Assembly: GCA_016744015.1 (NCBI GenBank)
Contig: JADGFD010000012.1
Span: forward strand, 23,782 to 87,781
Source: Paracoccaceae bacterium
GTDB taxonomy: Bacteria; Pseudomonadota; Alphaproteobacteria; Rhodobacterales; Rhodobacteraceae
Direction: 5' to 3'
Length of the DNA: 64,000 bases
Position 1 is the stretch's first letter; each line of letters begins with the position of its first letter. Made by a program: the position numbers and the translations under genes. The notes under the pieces were generated by a model. That model was not told the origin of the DNA and did no database searches. It worked only from the letters and a program-made list of their open reading frames with translations. Shown here piece by piece: positions 24,439 to 33,922 of this stretch.

Positions 24439-25473
24439 ATGAAAAAACGTTCATTTTTGAAGGCGGGCCTGATGGCGGCGCTTATGGCCAGCGGCATGCC
24501 TGCCGTGGCGCAAGAAGTGACCCTGAGGATGCACCAGTTTTTGCCACCTCAAGCGACTGTGCCAGCGCAAATCCTGATCCCATGGGCGGAGCAAATTGGC
24601 GAGGCTTCTGGCGGCCGCATTAAGGTTGAAGTATATTCCGCAATGGCGTTGGGTGGCACGCCGCCACAGCTGATGGACCAAGTGGTTGATGGCGTTGTGG
24701 ATATCGCCTGGACCTTGCCAGGCTATACGCCGGGCCGCTTCCCGCGCACCGAGGTTTTTGAACTGCCATTTATGATGACCACGCCGAGCGCAACTTCACG
24801 CGCGCTCTGGTCACTTTATGAGAGCGATATGGCCGACACTGAATATGCCGGTGTGCACATTCTGGGCGCTTGGGTGCATGGGCCGGGGGTTATCCACGTG
24901 AATGGAGACCCGATTGAAACGGTTGACGATATGGACGGGCTAAAGCTGCGCGGCCCAACCCGTGTGATCAATGATATGCTTGGCGAGCTTGGGGCGACGC
25001 CCATCGGCTTGCCTGTGCCAGCGATTCCTGAAAACCTCGCAAAAGGCGTGATTGATGGCACGGTTATTCCGTGGGAAGTGACCAAAGCGTTGAAGGTCGC
25101 TGAACTCACAGACGCCCACACGGAATTTGCCGGTGAGCATGCGCTTTATACTGCGGCTTTTGTTTTGGTTATGAATAAGGCTGTTTATGAAGCGCTGCCC
25201 GCAGATCTTCAGGCCATAATGGACGAAAACTCGGGCGCGGATTTCTCGGCCAACGCGGGTGATGTAATGCTGGCGGGCGATGGGCCCGCACGGCAAATTG
25301 CGGTTGATCGCGGGAATACCGTTATTACCGTTGAGGGCGATGCACTGAGCCCATGGCAAGCTGCGGCGCAGCCAGTGATTGACCGTTGGGTCGCAGAAAT
25401 GGCTGAAAAAGGCATTGATGGCGCTGATCTACTGGCACGTGCCCGCGCAGCGATTGCCGCGAGCGGCATGTAA
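24439..25473 (+). CDS. TRAP transporter periplasmic solute-binding protein, DctP family
   Basis: Periplasmic receptor of a tripartite ATP-independent transporter, 344 residues. Signal peptide MKKRSFLKAGLMAALMASG then AVAQEV. DctP features: LRMHQFLPPQATVPAQI, GGTPPQLMDQVVDGVVDI, and the ligand-binding Arg segment LKLRGPTRVINDMLGELGA. Start ATG 24439 follows GGGAGAAGAGT. The membrane partners DctQ and DctM are not adjacent, so this is an orphan receptor that must pair with subunits elsewhere. Ligand not predictable; carboxylate or amino-acid-like compounds are typical. Confidence 0.9.
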   Translation: MKKRSFLKAGLMAALMASGMPAVAQEVTLRMHQFLPPQATVPAQILIPWAEQIGEASGGRIKVEVYSAMALGGTPPQLMDQVVDGVVDIAWTLPGYTPGRFPRTEVFELPFMMTTPSATSRALWSLYESDMADTEYAGVHILGAWVHGPGVIHVNGDPIETVDDMDGLKLRGPTRVINDMLGELGATPIGLPVPAIPENLAKGVIDGTVIPWEVTKALKVAELTDAHTEFAGEHALYTAAFVLVMNKAVYEALPADLQAIMDENSGADFSANAGDVMLAGDGPARQIAVDRGNTVITVEGDALSPWQAAAQPVIDRWVAEMAEKGIDGADLLARARAAIAASGM

Positions 25474-25479
25474 AGCATA

Positions 25480-25506
25480 GCCCTGCCTGTATCGCGCGGG
25501 CAGGGC
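25480..25506 (+). terminator. Hairpin after the TRAP receptor gene
   Basis: Perfect stem GCCCTGCC / GGCAGGGC around an eleven-base loop, six bases past the stop codon. The following sequence AACTTGTTG is a poor U-tract, so termination may be partial or Rho-assisted. Confidence 0.6.
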
Positions 25507-25597
25507 AACTTGTTGATTCGCAATGGACTTTACGCTATGGTAAAGGTGTTGCGGTTGCTCGGGGCCGCATCGACAAACCATTTGCGGAGAACTTACC

Positions 25598-25804
25598 ATG
25601 AAATTTAATGCAAATATCGGCTCTGTTGATCGAGCTGCGCGCATCCTTGTGGGCCTTGTGCTTTTTGCCCTGAGCTATGCACAATATTTTGGCAGCTTTA
25701 GCTGGGTTGGCGTGCTGGTCGGTGGTATTCTTATGATCACCGCCGTGTTTAGCTTTTGCCCAATTTACGGCATTCTAAAGATGAGCACCGCCAAGAAGGA
25801 CTAA
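25598..25804 (+). CDS. DUF2892 (YgaP transmembrane-type) small membrane protein
   Basis: 68 residues with the DUF2892 signature NIGSVDRAARILVGLVLF at the N-terminus and two membrane spans (about 15-33 and 36-56), ending FCPIYGILKMS. In YgaP this domain is fused to a rhodanese; stand-alone forms are common and have no established function. A clear AGAACTTACC leader precedes the ATG, although the Shine-Dalgarno (GGAGAAC) is modest. It stands alone between the TRAP receptor gene and a horizontally acquired-looking region. A link with sulfur metabolism is only suggested by the rhodanese fusions seen in other species. Confidence 0.83.
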   Translation: MKFNANIGSVDRAARILVGLVLFALSYAQYFGSFSWVGVLVGGILMITAVFSFCPIYGILKMSTAKKD

Positions 25805-25877
25805 ACCGCCCAATATGGCGGCGCAGTTGTCCCGTGCGGGATAGACTGTCCTTTTATGTAGCATAATGTGTCCTTTT

Positions 25878-25930
25878 TTCGGGCAAACCCCGAAAGTGGT
25901 CATCCGACTAATATTGTCAGATGACCACTT
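25878..25930. terminator. Two adjacent hairpins between convergent genes
   Basis: First hairpin TTCGGG-CAAAC-CCCGAA (25878-25894), with a T-run before it that would serve minus-strand transcripts. Second, 15-base arms AAGTGGTCATCCGAC / GTCAGATGACCACTT (25894-25930) with a single G-U pair and a seven-base loop. They separate the DUF2892 gene from the convergent phosphotransferase gene. The second could instead be an inverted repeat left by an insertion. Confidence 0.5.
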
Positions 25931-25974
25931 CGAGCCTATGCTGCCGTTCGCACCTTAGTCAGCTTTTTGGTTTC

Positions 25975-26886
25975 CTAAGTGTCGAGCGGTGGAATCCCGT
26001 TTGCTATCCATGCGCGGACACGCGCCGCTGCCTTATCGCCAATGCGATTTCCCTGTGGCTTTGCGGCAAGGGCGCTAAGAGAAAACATGTCCAGAATTCG
26101 TGCTTGAAGCCGCCACTGATCAGTAAGTTGCGGTGTAAACTCTTTGAAGCTCTCAACGAAACCTGCAAGAAAGCCAGCCGGGTAATCGGAGTTAAACCTG
26201 CAGAAGTTACCTACATCTGCAAATGGGCATCCTGAGTAGGCAAATTCCCAGTCGATGATTGCGGCAACCCGCCAACTACCCGTGGCGCGGTCCACAATGA
26301 TGTTCTTGGGGTTCATGTCCGAGTGCACTAACCGGCTAAATGAGTCTATGGCCTCCAGAGACGCTGCGCTCTGGAGGGTCAAATTCAGCCAGTCATCTAT
26401 CTCGGATGGCGAGAGCCGGTCCGATGCAGCCAGTTGAACTGCGCAGAAATCCGTAAGCTGTTGAGACCACGGCTCTTCGCTTGTTAGTAGAAGATTTTCA
26501 TTTTCGAAAAACCCTGCTTGCGCAAACTCGATTTTGCCAACCGAGGCAACAATCCTCCCGAGCTCAGCAGCTAAGTCGTTGAAATCTTCATGGTCGCCAC
26601 TATTACGTAACGCTTCCTCCAAGTTCTGACCTTCAATGTACTCCAGAACTGAATACCCATCCCCGGACGCTAAGACCGTCGGCACTGGCACGACGGTCTT
26701 AGCTAGTGTTAAAACCGCAGCTTCGACCGCCGAACTAGCTTCGCCAAAACGCACGACAACGCGTTGACCGTCTGAGCATTGCACTAACCATGACTCATGA
26801 GAAAAGCCACCTGTTAGTTTTTCTGCCGAGACAACGTTTGTGCCAATCTCGGCGATAATAGGAGAGATTAGGGCGTACTTGGTCAT
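25975..26886 (-). CDS. Aminoglycoside phosphotransferase-like (APH/choline kinase fold) protein
   Basis: 303-residue kinase-fold protein of the APH superfamily. The catalytic Brenner motif is LVHSDMNPKNIIVD with His188, Asp190 and Asn195; the Mg-binding Asp212 is in IDWEFAYSG. The N-lobe is SAEKLTGGFSHESWLVQ and RVVVRFGEA. His-Ser-Asp rather than His-Gly-Asp is a mild variation. Start chosen at ATG 26886 (MTKYALISP); a longer frame reaches 26967 but is AT-rich and noncoding-like. The coding sequence is visibly more AT-rich than its neighbours, with hairpins on one side, suggesting horizontal acquisition. Substrate unknown; an antibiotic, sugar or amine is possible. Confidence 0.82.
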   Translation of the reverse strand: MTKYALISPIIAEIGTNVVSAEKLTGGFSHESWLVQCSDGQRVVVRFGEASSAVEAAVLTLAKTVVPVPTVLASGDGYSVLEYIEGQNLEEALRNSGDHEDFNDLAAELGRIVASVGKIEFAQAGFFENENLLLTSEEPWSQQLTDFCAVQLAASDRLSPSEIDDWLNLTLQSAASLEAIDSFSRLVHSDMNPKNIIVDRATGSWRVAAIIDWEFAYSGCPFADVGNFCRFNSDYPAGFLAGFVESFKEFTPQLTDQWRLQARILDMFSLSALAAKPQGNRIGDKAAARVRAWIANGIPPLDT

Positions 26887-26989
26887 TTTTACCGATTCAT
26901 AAATGTGATTGAACGCATTGTAGAGCAAAAATATCCTGCGCAAAGGACAAACTATAGTGCACACCACAGCGTTAACCTTTGCAAGTGTG

Positions 26990-28201
26990 CTATCGGCTGA
27001 ATTTTGCGGCCAGTTCTACATGGCCAGACCAGCGGAATTGGTCAACCGGCTGTACCCAATCAAGCGTGAAGCCAGCATCGGTGAGGATTTTGGCATCACG
27101 GGCAAAGCTGACAGGATTGCAGGAAACGGCACCGATAAGGCTAAGGCTTGAGGCCGCGATCTCTTCCATTTGGGCCTTCGCCCCGGCGCGGGGCGGGTCG
27201 ATGACCACCGCGTCATATCGTTTAAGCTCAAGCGGCACCAAGGGGCGTCGAAACAGGTCTCGCGTTTCGGTGGTGACGGTTTTCAGGCCTTGGGCAAAGC
27301 GCCAGCCGGTGTCGAGCGCCTTGAGCATTTCAGCTTCGCCTTCAATGGCATGCACTTCGGCATGCTCGGAAAGGGGCAAGGAAAACGTGCCGCATCCGGC
27401 AAAAAGATCAGCAATGCGTTTGGCCCCGCTGACCGCCTCTTGCATGGCGGCAATCAGCGTTGCTTCGCCCTCAAGCGTGGCTTGAAGGAACGCGCCTGAT
27501 GGCGGCAGGACATTGGCTTTGCCCATGGGCTGCACCGGGCGGGCGCGGTCTGCGATTTGCTCATCATTCCAGCTAAGACGGGCGAGCGCGAGTTCATTGG
27601 CCAAAGTGGCGAGGCGGGCGCGAAGCGGACCATCTAGCGGTTTGGCTTCAAGCACGCTTATATCGGGGCCAGTAGCACTATACGTGACCGAGAGTTTGAT
27701 CTCGCCTTTGCGAGAAGCCCCGAGGCCCGCGAGCGCATGGCAGGCGGGCAAGGCGGCCATGATTTCTGGCTTTAGCAGGTGGCATTGCTCAAGGGGGAAG
27801 ATATCAGCCGAGCCGCGCTTGTGAAAGCCAATTTGGGTGGTTTTTTTGGTGCGGCGCGCTGAAAAGGTGGCACGGCGGCGGCTTTGCTGTGGCGAGGTGG
27901 CAATGGAGCGGAAAGGGGCGGAAAGACCTTGCGCTTGTAGCGCGCGGCTTATGGCCTCTACCTTCCAACCCGCAAGAAATTCATCAGCGGCATGCTGGAG
28001 CGCACAGCCCCCACAGGTGCCAAAATGCGGGCAGGGTGGGGTGACTCGGGCGGGTGAGTCCGTGATGCGCCTGCCTTTAAAAACGCCGCCTTCGAAATGC
28101 CCTTCAAACACCTCACCCGGGAGGGCGAAGGGGATAAAGCGATCATCTTCCGTAATACCATCCCCTTTGAGGCCTAGGCGAGTGACGGTGTATTCTGGCA
28201 T
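26990..28201 (-). CDS. Class I SAM-dependent RNA (uracil-5-)methyltransferase, RlmD/TrmA family
   Basis: 403-residue TrmA/RlmCD-type methyltransferase, making 5-methyluridine in rRNA or tRNA. N-terminal TRAM-like segment (TVTRLGLKGDGITEDDRFIP), [4Fe-4S] cysteines in CPHFGTCGGCALQHA, SAM-binding IADLFAGCGTFSLPL, IDPPRAGA and the catalytic cysteine in GAVSCNPVSFARD. I start at 28201, where AAAAGGAGCG precedes the ATG; the longer frame extends into a GC-rich repeat. The target base cannot be assigned between RlmC, RlmD and TrmA types without alignment. Confidence 0.9.
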   Translation of the reverse strand: MPEYTVTRLGLKGDGITEDDRFIPFALPGEVFEGHFEGGVFKGRRITDSPARVTPPCPHFGTCGGCALQHAADEFLAGWKVEAISRALQAQGLSAPFRSIATSPQQSRRRATFSARRTKKTTQIGFHKRGSADIFPLEQCHLLKPEIMAALPACHALAGLGASRKGEIKLSVTYSATGPDISVLEAKPLDGPLRARLATLANELALARLSWNDEQIADRARPVQPMGKANVLPPSGAFLQATLEGEATLIAAMQEAVSGAKRIADLFAGCGTFSLPLSEHAEVHAIEGEAEMLKALDTGWRFAQGLKTVTTETRDLFRRPLVPLELKRYDAVVIDPPRAGAKAQMEEIAASSLSLIGAVSCNPVSFARDAKILTDAGFTLDWVQPVDQFRWSGHVELAAKFSR

Positions 28202-28463
28202 GAGACGCTCCTTTTGGGCCTGCATAAAGCGGGGGGGCGCAAACTGCAAGTTGGGCTATGCGCCCCTCAGGGGCGAGCGCGCGTGCGCGAGGGGGCGTGT
28301 CGCCCCCGCCGAGGCGCAGCCGAGGCCACGCCCAACTGCCGAAGGCAGGCGGGAGAACTAGCTTGCGGCTTGGCACAAGTGTTGCTCAAGGGCTGGACGG
28401 GAGGTATAGGAGCGGATAAACTGCCACAAACGGGCGATGAGACCCAAAGGTAATGAGGCCAAT
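28202..28463. repeat. GC-rich repeat-filled divergent spacer including element copy B
   Basis: 262 bases between divergent genes. It contains GCGCCCCT-CAGGGGCG- and GGGGGCG-TGT-CGCCCCC-type hairpins, then the dispersed element copy B at 28310-28373: CGAGGCGCAGCCGAGG, CCACGCCCAACTGCCG, GGCAGGCGGG, an AGCTTGC-containing segment and TGGCAC. No coding gene. A promoter for the downstream aminotransferase is presumably in the last 70 bases. Confidence 0.55.
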
Positions 28464-29669
28464 ATGCAGTATCCTACGCGGTTTTCGGCCTTGCCCGAAT
28501 ACGCTTTCCCACGTTTGCACGCTTTGCTTGCGCCGGTGCCTGCCGGTGGTGATGTGCTACACATGACCATTGGGGAGCCCAAGCACAGCTATCCCGCCTT
28601 CGCGATGAAAGCTGTGGCAGCCCATGCGGAAGGCTTTAACAAATACCCGCCCAATGAAGGCGCACCAGAGCTGCGTGCGGCCATTGCCGGCTGGGTTGAG
28701 CGACGCTACGGCGTTGCGTTGGATGTTGAAAGCCAAATTCTCCCGCTGAACGGCACCCGTGAAGGGCTGTTTAATGCTTGCCTAGCTCTTTGCCCTGAAG
28801 AAAAAAAAGGTGCAAAGCCCTTGGTGCTTTTGCCCAACCCGTTTTACCAGTGCTACATGGTTGCCGCCCGCGCAGCGGGGGCCGAGGCGGTGTTTGTGAA
28901 TGCCGAATCGGACCACAGTTTTTTGCCGGATTTCGAGACGCTGGGGCCTGAGATATTGGACCGCACGGCCATTATTTATATGTGCTCACCTTCCAACCCG
29001 CAGGGCGCTGTGGCGAGCGCCGCCTACTGGCGTACTTTGCTTGCACTGGCCGAAAAGCATGATTTTATGGTTTTTGCCGATGAGTGCTATAGCGAGATTT
29101 ACCGTGATGAAGCCCCTGTGGGGGTTTTGCAAATAGCGCAGGAAGTAGGGGCTGATCCGTCTAGGGTGCTGGCGTTTCACTCGCTTTCGAAGCGCTCCAA
29201 CTTGCCGGGTTTTCGCTCTGGCTTTGTGGCCACGTCGGCTGAAAATATCCGCGAGCTTCGGCAGTTGCGCAATTATACTGGCGCACCGATTCCACTCCCT
29301 ATCCAGATGGCTTCTGCCGAAGTTTGGGCCGATGAGGCCCATGTAGAGGAGAATCGTAACCTCTATCGGGCTAAGTTTGACTTGGCGGACGAGATATTGG
29401 GCAAGATGCCGGGCTACGCCTCGCCCGAAGCCGGCTTCTTTTTGTGGCTCAAGGTTGCTGACGGGGAAAAAGCGGCCTTGGATATTTGGCAAAAAAGCGG
29501 TATTCGAGTGCTGCCGGGGGCGTATCTTTCGCAAGATACACCACATGGCAATCCGGGGAGCGAGTATATCCGCGTCGCTTTGGTGGCGGATTATAGCGAG
29601 GTTGGGCGTGGTTTGCGGGCGATCAGAGATGTTTTAAGCGCCGCAGGAGGCTTTGAATGGCACTATTAG
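28464..29669 (+). CDS. Aminotransferase class I/II, DapC-like (N-succinyldiaminopimelate type)
   Basis: 401-residue fold-type I PLP aminotransferase. PLP-binding features: [25 protein letters not shown] (Asn contact), [10 protein letters not shown] (Asp to the pyridine nitrogen) and the Schiff-base lysine in [17 protein letters not shown]. The SKRSN context matches the succinyl-DAP aminotransferase DapC of Bordetella/Rhodobacteraceae rather than AspB. Likely role: lysine/peptidoglycan precursor synthesis. ATG 28464 preferred; 28437 is possible. It overlaps ftsK by 13 bases, so the two are co-expressed. Confidence 0.85.
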   Translation: MQYPTRFSALPEYAFPRLHALLAPVPAGGDVLHMTIGEPKHSYPAFAMKAVAAHAEGFNKYPPNEGAPELRAAIAGWVERRYGVALDVESQILPLNGTREGLFNACLALCPEEKKGAKPLVLLPNPFYQCYMVAARAAGAEAVFVNAESDHSFLPDFETLGPEILDRTAIIYMCSPSNPQGAVASAAYWRTLLALAEKHDFMVFADECYSEIYRDEAPVGVLQIAQEVGADPSRVLAFHSLSKRSNLPGFRSGFVATSAENIRELRQLRNYTGAPIPLPIQMASAEVWADEAHVEENRNLYRAKFDLADEILGKMPGYASPEAGFFLWLKVADGEKAALDIWQKSGIRVLPGAYLSQDTPHGNPGSEYIRVALVADYSEVGRGLRAIRDVLSAAGGFEWHY

Positions 29670-32377
29670 CCAAAGGCAAAAAACGCGGAAAAACCCGCCG
29701 TCGCAAGCGCAAGGCCAGCAAGGTTGAATCCCTTTTGCGGGCGCGCGGCTCCGAGGCTTTGGGCTTTGGATTGCTGCTTTTGGCGCTGGCGCTGGCAGCG
29801 GCCTTTGCCACCTATTCCATTGATGACCCTTCGTTTTTCAACCAGACCAGCGCCGCGCCGGGGAACCTTTTGGGGCTAGCGGGCGCTTATACGGCAGGTT
29901 TGGCACACCAAATACTGGGGGCGGGTTTTTGGGTGTTGCCGGTCATTTTTCTAGCCTATGGCCTGCGGCTTATGCTGCATTACGGGGCTAACCGTGTGGC
30001 AAAGCGGGCCATTTTTGCCCCGATTGCACTGGCGATGACCGCGATGTTTTTTTCGGCCCATGTGCCGCCATCCAATTGGGGCCATGATTATGGTTTTGGT
30101 GGCATGCTGGGGGATGCCGGGCTGAAAGGTGTGCTGGAGCTTATCCCGCTTGATGCGGCAACGGGCTTGATGCTGGTAACCTTGATTTTGGCGGCGGTGG
30201 TGCTTGTGCTTGGGTTATATGCGCTGGGCGTTAGCCGTGCGGAGTTCCAGCTGGCATGGACGTATTTTCTAGCGGGGCTTGTTGTCATTTACTTGGGGCT
30301 GCGTGGGCTGGTGGCCAAAGTTGCGCCTTCACTCGCAGTGGGGGTGCGCAAAAGTGCGGGCACTTTGGGCGCTGGTTTGAGTGTGGCTGGGCAAAAAGGG
30401 CTGAGCGCGGCACAAGTGGCTGCGGCAGCCGCCAAAGCCAAGCGCGAAGAACAAAAACAGCATCAGGCTGCCGAGAAAGAAGCCAAGCTTAGCAAATTTG
30501 GCAGCCGGTTGGATGCCATGCGAGAAGATCGTGGCGAGAGCGGTGCGGCCCCTGCTGAGCGGCCAGATACGGCCTCGCTTTTGGCGCGAATATCAGCCGA
30601 CGCGCCGGCCGAGGTGTTGGATGGTGATGCCGTAATCGACGGCGAGATTGATGCCCCGCTTTCCGATATGCCCCGCCTTGGTGGTGTGCGCCGCGCTACA
30701 GGGCCCGTGCCTGACCCGCAAGCGGCAGTGTCTGAGCCCGCGCGCGTGGTGCCCAAGCCCGAGCCGCGGGTGAAGCACCCAACGGGCAAGCCGATTCCGA
30801 AAAGCAAAAAGGCCAAGGCGGAGGAGCAGCCGAGCTTGGGGCTGGAGCCGCGGGATGACGAGGGTTATCTTTACCCGCCGCTATCACTGCTGGAAGACCA
30901 CGTGGACGTGGTGCGCCAAACCCTGAGTGATGACGCGCTGAACGCCAATGCGCGCCTGCTGGAAACCGTGCTGGATGATTACGGTGTGAAGGGCGAAATA
31001 GTGCGGGTGCGGCCCGGCCCTGTGGTTACGATGTATGAACTGGAGCCAGCGGCGGGGCTTAAGGCCAGCCGCGTGATCGGTTTGGCCGATGATATAGCGC
31101 GCTCCATGTCTGCGCTGGCGGCGCGGGTATCTACCGTGCCGGGGCGGTCCATTATTGGTATTGAACTGCCGAATGAGCAGCGTGAAATGGTGCTGTTGCG
31201 CGAGATATTTGCCTCTAAGGCTTTTGGCGACAGCAAGCACAAGCTGCCGATGGCGCTGGGCAAGGATATTGGCGGCGAGCCGGTGGTGGTGAACCTTGCC
31301 AAAATGCCTCACCTGTTGATTGCGGGCACAACGGGCTCGGGCAAATCGGTGGGGATCAACACCATGATCCTTTCCCTGCTTTATGCGCTTTCGCCTGAGG
31401 AATGCCGGCTGATTATGATCGACCCGAAAATGCTGGAGCTGTCGGTGTATGACGGCATCCCGCACTTGCTTTCGCCCGTGGTGACTGACCCCAAAAAAGC
31501 CGTGGTGGCGCTGAAATGGGCCGTGGCCGAGATGGAAGAACGCTACCGGAAGATGTCCAAACTGAATGTGCGGGGGATTGAGGCGTTTAATGGCCGGATT
31601 GAGGATGCGCTGCGCAAAGGCGAGGCGTTTACGCGCACAGTGCAGACGGGCTTTGATGATGACACCGGCGAACCAGTGTTTGAAACCGAGGAATACTCGC
31701 TGGAAAAAATGCCGTATATCGTGATTGTGGTCGACGAAATGGCCGACCTGATGATGGTGGCGGGCAAAGAGATTGAGGCTTGCATCCAACGGCTGGCGCA
31801 GATGGCGCGGGCGGCGGGGATCCATTTGATTATGGCCACACAGCGGCCGTCGGTCGATGTGATTACCGGCACGATCAAGGCCAACTTCCCGACGCGCATC
31901 AGCTTTCAGGTGACCAGTAAAATTGACAGCCGCACTGTGCTGGGCGAGATGGGGGCCGAGCAGCTTCTGGGCAAAGGCGACATGCTATTTATGGCTGGCG
32001 GCGGGCGGATTACCCGTGTGCACGGGCCGTTTGTATCTGACCAAGAGGTTGAGGAAGTGGTGAACTGCCTGAAGGCGCAGGGCACACCTGACTATGTGTC
32101 AAGTGTGGTGGAAGGCCCAAAGGGCGGGGAGGGCGCTGATATTGACGCGGTGCTGGGCCTTGGCACCGACGAGGCTGATCGAAATGCCCTGCTTGACCAA
32201 GCCATTGCCATTGTGGCAAGAGACCGGAAATGTTCGATCTCTTATATCCAGAGAAAGCTCTCTATCGGGTATAATAAGGCAGCCAAGCTGGTGGAAGAAA
32301 TGGAAGATATGGGCGTAGTTTCGCCTGCTAACCACGTGGGCAAGCGCGAGGTGCTTGTGCCGGAAAGCTCGGTTTAG
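29657..32377 (+). CDS. ftsK: DNA translocase FtsK
   Basis: Septum-located dsDNA pump that resolves and segregates chromosome ends at division. 906 residues. Four N-terminal membrane spans (about 35-190), an Ala/Pro/Lys-rich linker, then the RecA-like motor with Walker [13 protein letters not shown] (about 557-568), Walker [14 protein letters not shown], and [10 protein letters not shown]. The C-terminal winged-helix gamma domain ([21 protein letters not shown]) reads KOPS. ATG preceded by AGGAGG. Single FtsK-type with short N-terminus, as in alphaproteobacteria. Confidence 0.97.
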   Translation: MALLAKGKKRGKTRRRKRKASKVESLLRARGSEALGFGLLLLALALAAAFATYSIDDPSFFNQTSAAPGNLLGLAGAYTAGLAHQILGAGFWVLPVIFLAYGLRLMLHYGANRVAKRAIFAPIALAMTAMFFSAHVPPSNWGHDYGFGGMLGDAGLKGVLELIPLDAATGLMLVTLILAAVVLVLGLYALGVSRAEFQLAWTYFLAGLVVIYLGLRGLVAKVAPSLAVGVRKSAGTLGAGLSVAGQKGLSAAQVAAAAAKAKREEQKQHQAAEKEAKLSKFGSRLDAMREDRGESGAAPAERPDTASLLARISADAPAEVLDGDAVIDGEIDAPLSDMPRLGGVRRATGPVPDPQAAVSEPARVVPKPEPRVKHPTGKPIPKSKKAKAEEQPSLGLEPRDDEGYLYPPLSLLEDHVDVVRQTLSDDALNANARLLETVLDDYGVKGEIVRVRPGPVVTMYELEPAAGLKASRVIGLADDIARSMSALAARVSTVPGRSIIGIELPNEQREMVLLREIFASKAFGDSKHKLPMALGKDIGGEPVVVNLAKMPHLLIAGTTGSGKSVGINTMILSLLYALSPEECRLIMIDPKMLELSVYDGIPHLLSPVVTDPKKAVVALKWAVAEMEERYRKMSKLNVRGIEAFNGRIEDALRKGEAFTRTVQTGFDDDTGEPVFETEEYSLEKMPYIVIVVDEMADLMMVAGKEIEACIQRLAQMARAAGIHLIMATQRPSVDVITGTIKANFPTRISFQVTSKIDSRTVLGEMGAEQLLGKGDMLFMAGGGRITRVHGPFVSDQEVEEVVNCLKAQGTPDYVSSVVEGPKGGEGADIDAVLGLGTDEADRNALLDQAIAIVARDRKCSISYIQRKLSIGYNKAAKLVEEMEDMGVVSPANHVGKREVLVPESSV

Positions 32378-32448
32378 TATCCAAGAAAGAACAGAATTTT
32401 AATATGTATCCCGTAAATTGGGGTGCCTTATATGAAAGTGGCTTTTTA

Positions 32449-33057
32449 ATGGATAGACGTTTGTTTATGGCAGGTTGCGCGGCAGTGTTGGCATCGCCTG
32501 CATTGGCGCAGAACGAGTCGATTAACCGGCTAAACACCTACCTGACGAATTTGCGTAGCGCTGTGGCAACCTTTAGGCAAGAAAACCCGGACGGCACCTC
32601 GGCCACGGGCACATTTTATATGAAAAAGCCCGGCAAAATGCGCTTTGAATATGATGCCCCTAGTGATTCTCTGATGGTGGCGGATGGCCGAACGCTTGCG
32701 ATATTTGATGCCAAATCAAATGTAAGCCCCCAGCGCTACCCCCAGCGCCGCACGCCGCTTTCTATGCTTTCGGCTGATGATATTGATATTACCAGCTCGA
32801 TCTTTGTGCGCCGTGTCGAAGAACGGGGTGGCCGCGCTTACGTGACCATGTATGACCCTGAAAAGCCGCGCAATGGCCAGATGGTGATGATATTTGACAT
32901 CAGCCCGATGCAGCTTGTTGAATGGATCCTGACCGATAAATCCGGCCTTGAAACCCATGTGTTTTTGAACGAGTTGCAAACCGGCATGGACTTGCGCAAC
33001 CGCCTGTTTAGCATCGGCTGGAACATAAACGACTTCGAGAGCCGCCACGGCGATTAG
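32449..33057 (+). CDS. LolA-like outer-membrane lipoprotein carrier
   Basis: Periplasmic LolA-family protein, 202 residues from ATG 32449. Signal peptide MDRRLFMAGCAAVLASPALA with cleavage before QNES. Family features: YLTNLRSAVATFRQENPDG, GTFYMKKPGKMRFEYDAP and the beta-barrel repeats after it. The gene follows ftsK by about 70 bases, the usual alphaproteobacterial order. It would carry lipoproteins from LolCDE to the outer membrane, although LolB is usually absent in this class. An in-frame upstream ATG at 32404 is less likely because it would hide the signal peptide. Confidence 0.88.
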   Translation: MDRRLFMAGCAAVLASPALAQNESINRLNTYLTNLRSAVATFRQENPDGTSATGTFYMKKPGKMRFEYDAPSDSLMVADGRTLAIFDAKSNVSPQRYPQRRTPLSMLSADDIDITSSIFVRRVEERGGRAYVTMYDPEKPRNGQMVMIFDISPMQLVEWILTDKSGLETHVFLNELQTGMDLRNRLFSIGWNINDFESRHGD

Positions 33058-33511
33058 TTTGCCTCTCGCTCGGAGGGGGCAAGCCCCCACTCGGGATAGG
33101 CACTTTATCAGCAAACTGAACAGTGTTTGCCGACGGCGCTGGCCTCGCTACGCTCGGTGGGTGGTCTGTTTGATCAGCGCACCAAGTAGCTAGGCTGTTG
33201 GGCGTTTTGTATTCTAGCCTCACCCATATAAGATGAAGGCAACCAGTCGCTCGAGATAGGTACTATTTTATGAATCAACCATTCTCGGATTGCAAATTGT
33301 TTGATTGGTTCAGATACTCTTCACTCTTTCACAAATACTCACCTACCCTCGCCGCACGCACCACCGTTGCAGCGCGGCGCGAGACAGATGTTGCCACGGG
33401 CGCAAGGGTTGACGCGCCGCTAGGGCCGAGCGAAGCGAGGCGTCAGGGCTATGCAGGAAAAAAGCCGCTCCCTAGAGGGCGCGGCTTTTTCAATTCAAAA
33501 CAGATTGTGCT
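33058..33511. repeat. 454-base spacer with element copy D and dispersed motif copy 2
   Basis: No credible gene. On the minus strand 33073-33160 is copy D of the dispersed hairpin element, aligning in order with copy A (CCACCGAG..., TTCAGTTTGCTGA, TGC, CGAGTGGGGGC-TTG-CCCCC). At 33319-33359, minus strand, is the second copy of the motif found at 1274-1318. The stretch 33180-33320 is AT-rich with no visible signal. Ends in the terminator at 33458-33490. Confidence 0.6.
33458..33490. terminator. Terminator downstream of the DsrC-like paralogue
   Basis: AAAAAAGCCGC / GCGGCTTTTT stem with inner pairing CCCT/AGGG. Symmetric A and T tracts allow termination from both directions; it lies 22 bases past the stop of the minus-strand DsrC/TusE-like gene. 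Confidence 0.85.
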
Positions 33512-33850
33512 TTAATACCCACCCTTACGGCGGCTTTCTGGCAGGCCAGCAATTTTGCCGCCTTGCTTGGAAGGGTCGCCCGGGAAAAGCTCATAAACAT
33601 CGCGCTGGCTCAGCTTTTCGCCCCATGCGGCGCTCATCGCTTTCACGATTTTGCGCGTATTTGGGTGCACACCGCCGCCCTGAAAATACTCTTCCCGTAG
33701 GAAGTTAATTAGATCCCAGTGCTTTTCGGTCAGCTCGATATTGTCGGCTGCGGCCATCGCATTTGCCATTTCCTCCGACCAGTCCTCGTGGTTTTCAAGG
33801 TGGCCGTTATCGTTGGTTGCGTATTCAGTTCCGTTAAATTCAAATGCCAT
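33512..33850 (-). CDS. Cysteine-less DsrC/TusE/RspA-superfamily protein
   Basis: 112-residue paralogue of DsrC/TusE. Shared with dsrC at 8089: MAFEFNGTEYATNDNGHLEN (N-terminal hairpin), HWDLINFLREEYFQGGGVHP, and KIAGLPES near the end. Both functional cysteines are missing: the position of Cys99 is Gly (KQGGKIAGL) and the tail ends RRKGGY without the penultimate Cys. It therefore cannot carry sulfur like DsrC or TusE. Cysteine-free members (RspA group) are believed to be regulatory. ATG 33850 follows GGGGAGATGACA. It is not linked to the dsr cluster, stands alone, and has its own terminator. Confidence 0.85.
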   Translation of the reverse strand: MAFEFNGTEYATNDNGHLENHEDWSEEMANAMAAADNIELTEKHWDLINFLREEYFQGGGVHPNTRKIVKAMSAAWGEKLSQRDVYELFPGDPSKQGGKIAGLPESRRKGGY

Positions 33851-33922
33851 TGTCATCTCCCCGATTAGCATGTGAGAATTGCAAGTATTCAAATAACACA
33901 ATTTGAAGCGCTTGCAACTGTG

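Noticed and set aside
30884..31825. 313-codon minus-strand frame opposite ftsK
   Set aside because: Shadow of the FtsK motor domain; His-rich artefact of GC-rich codons.
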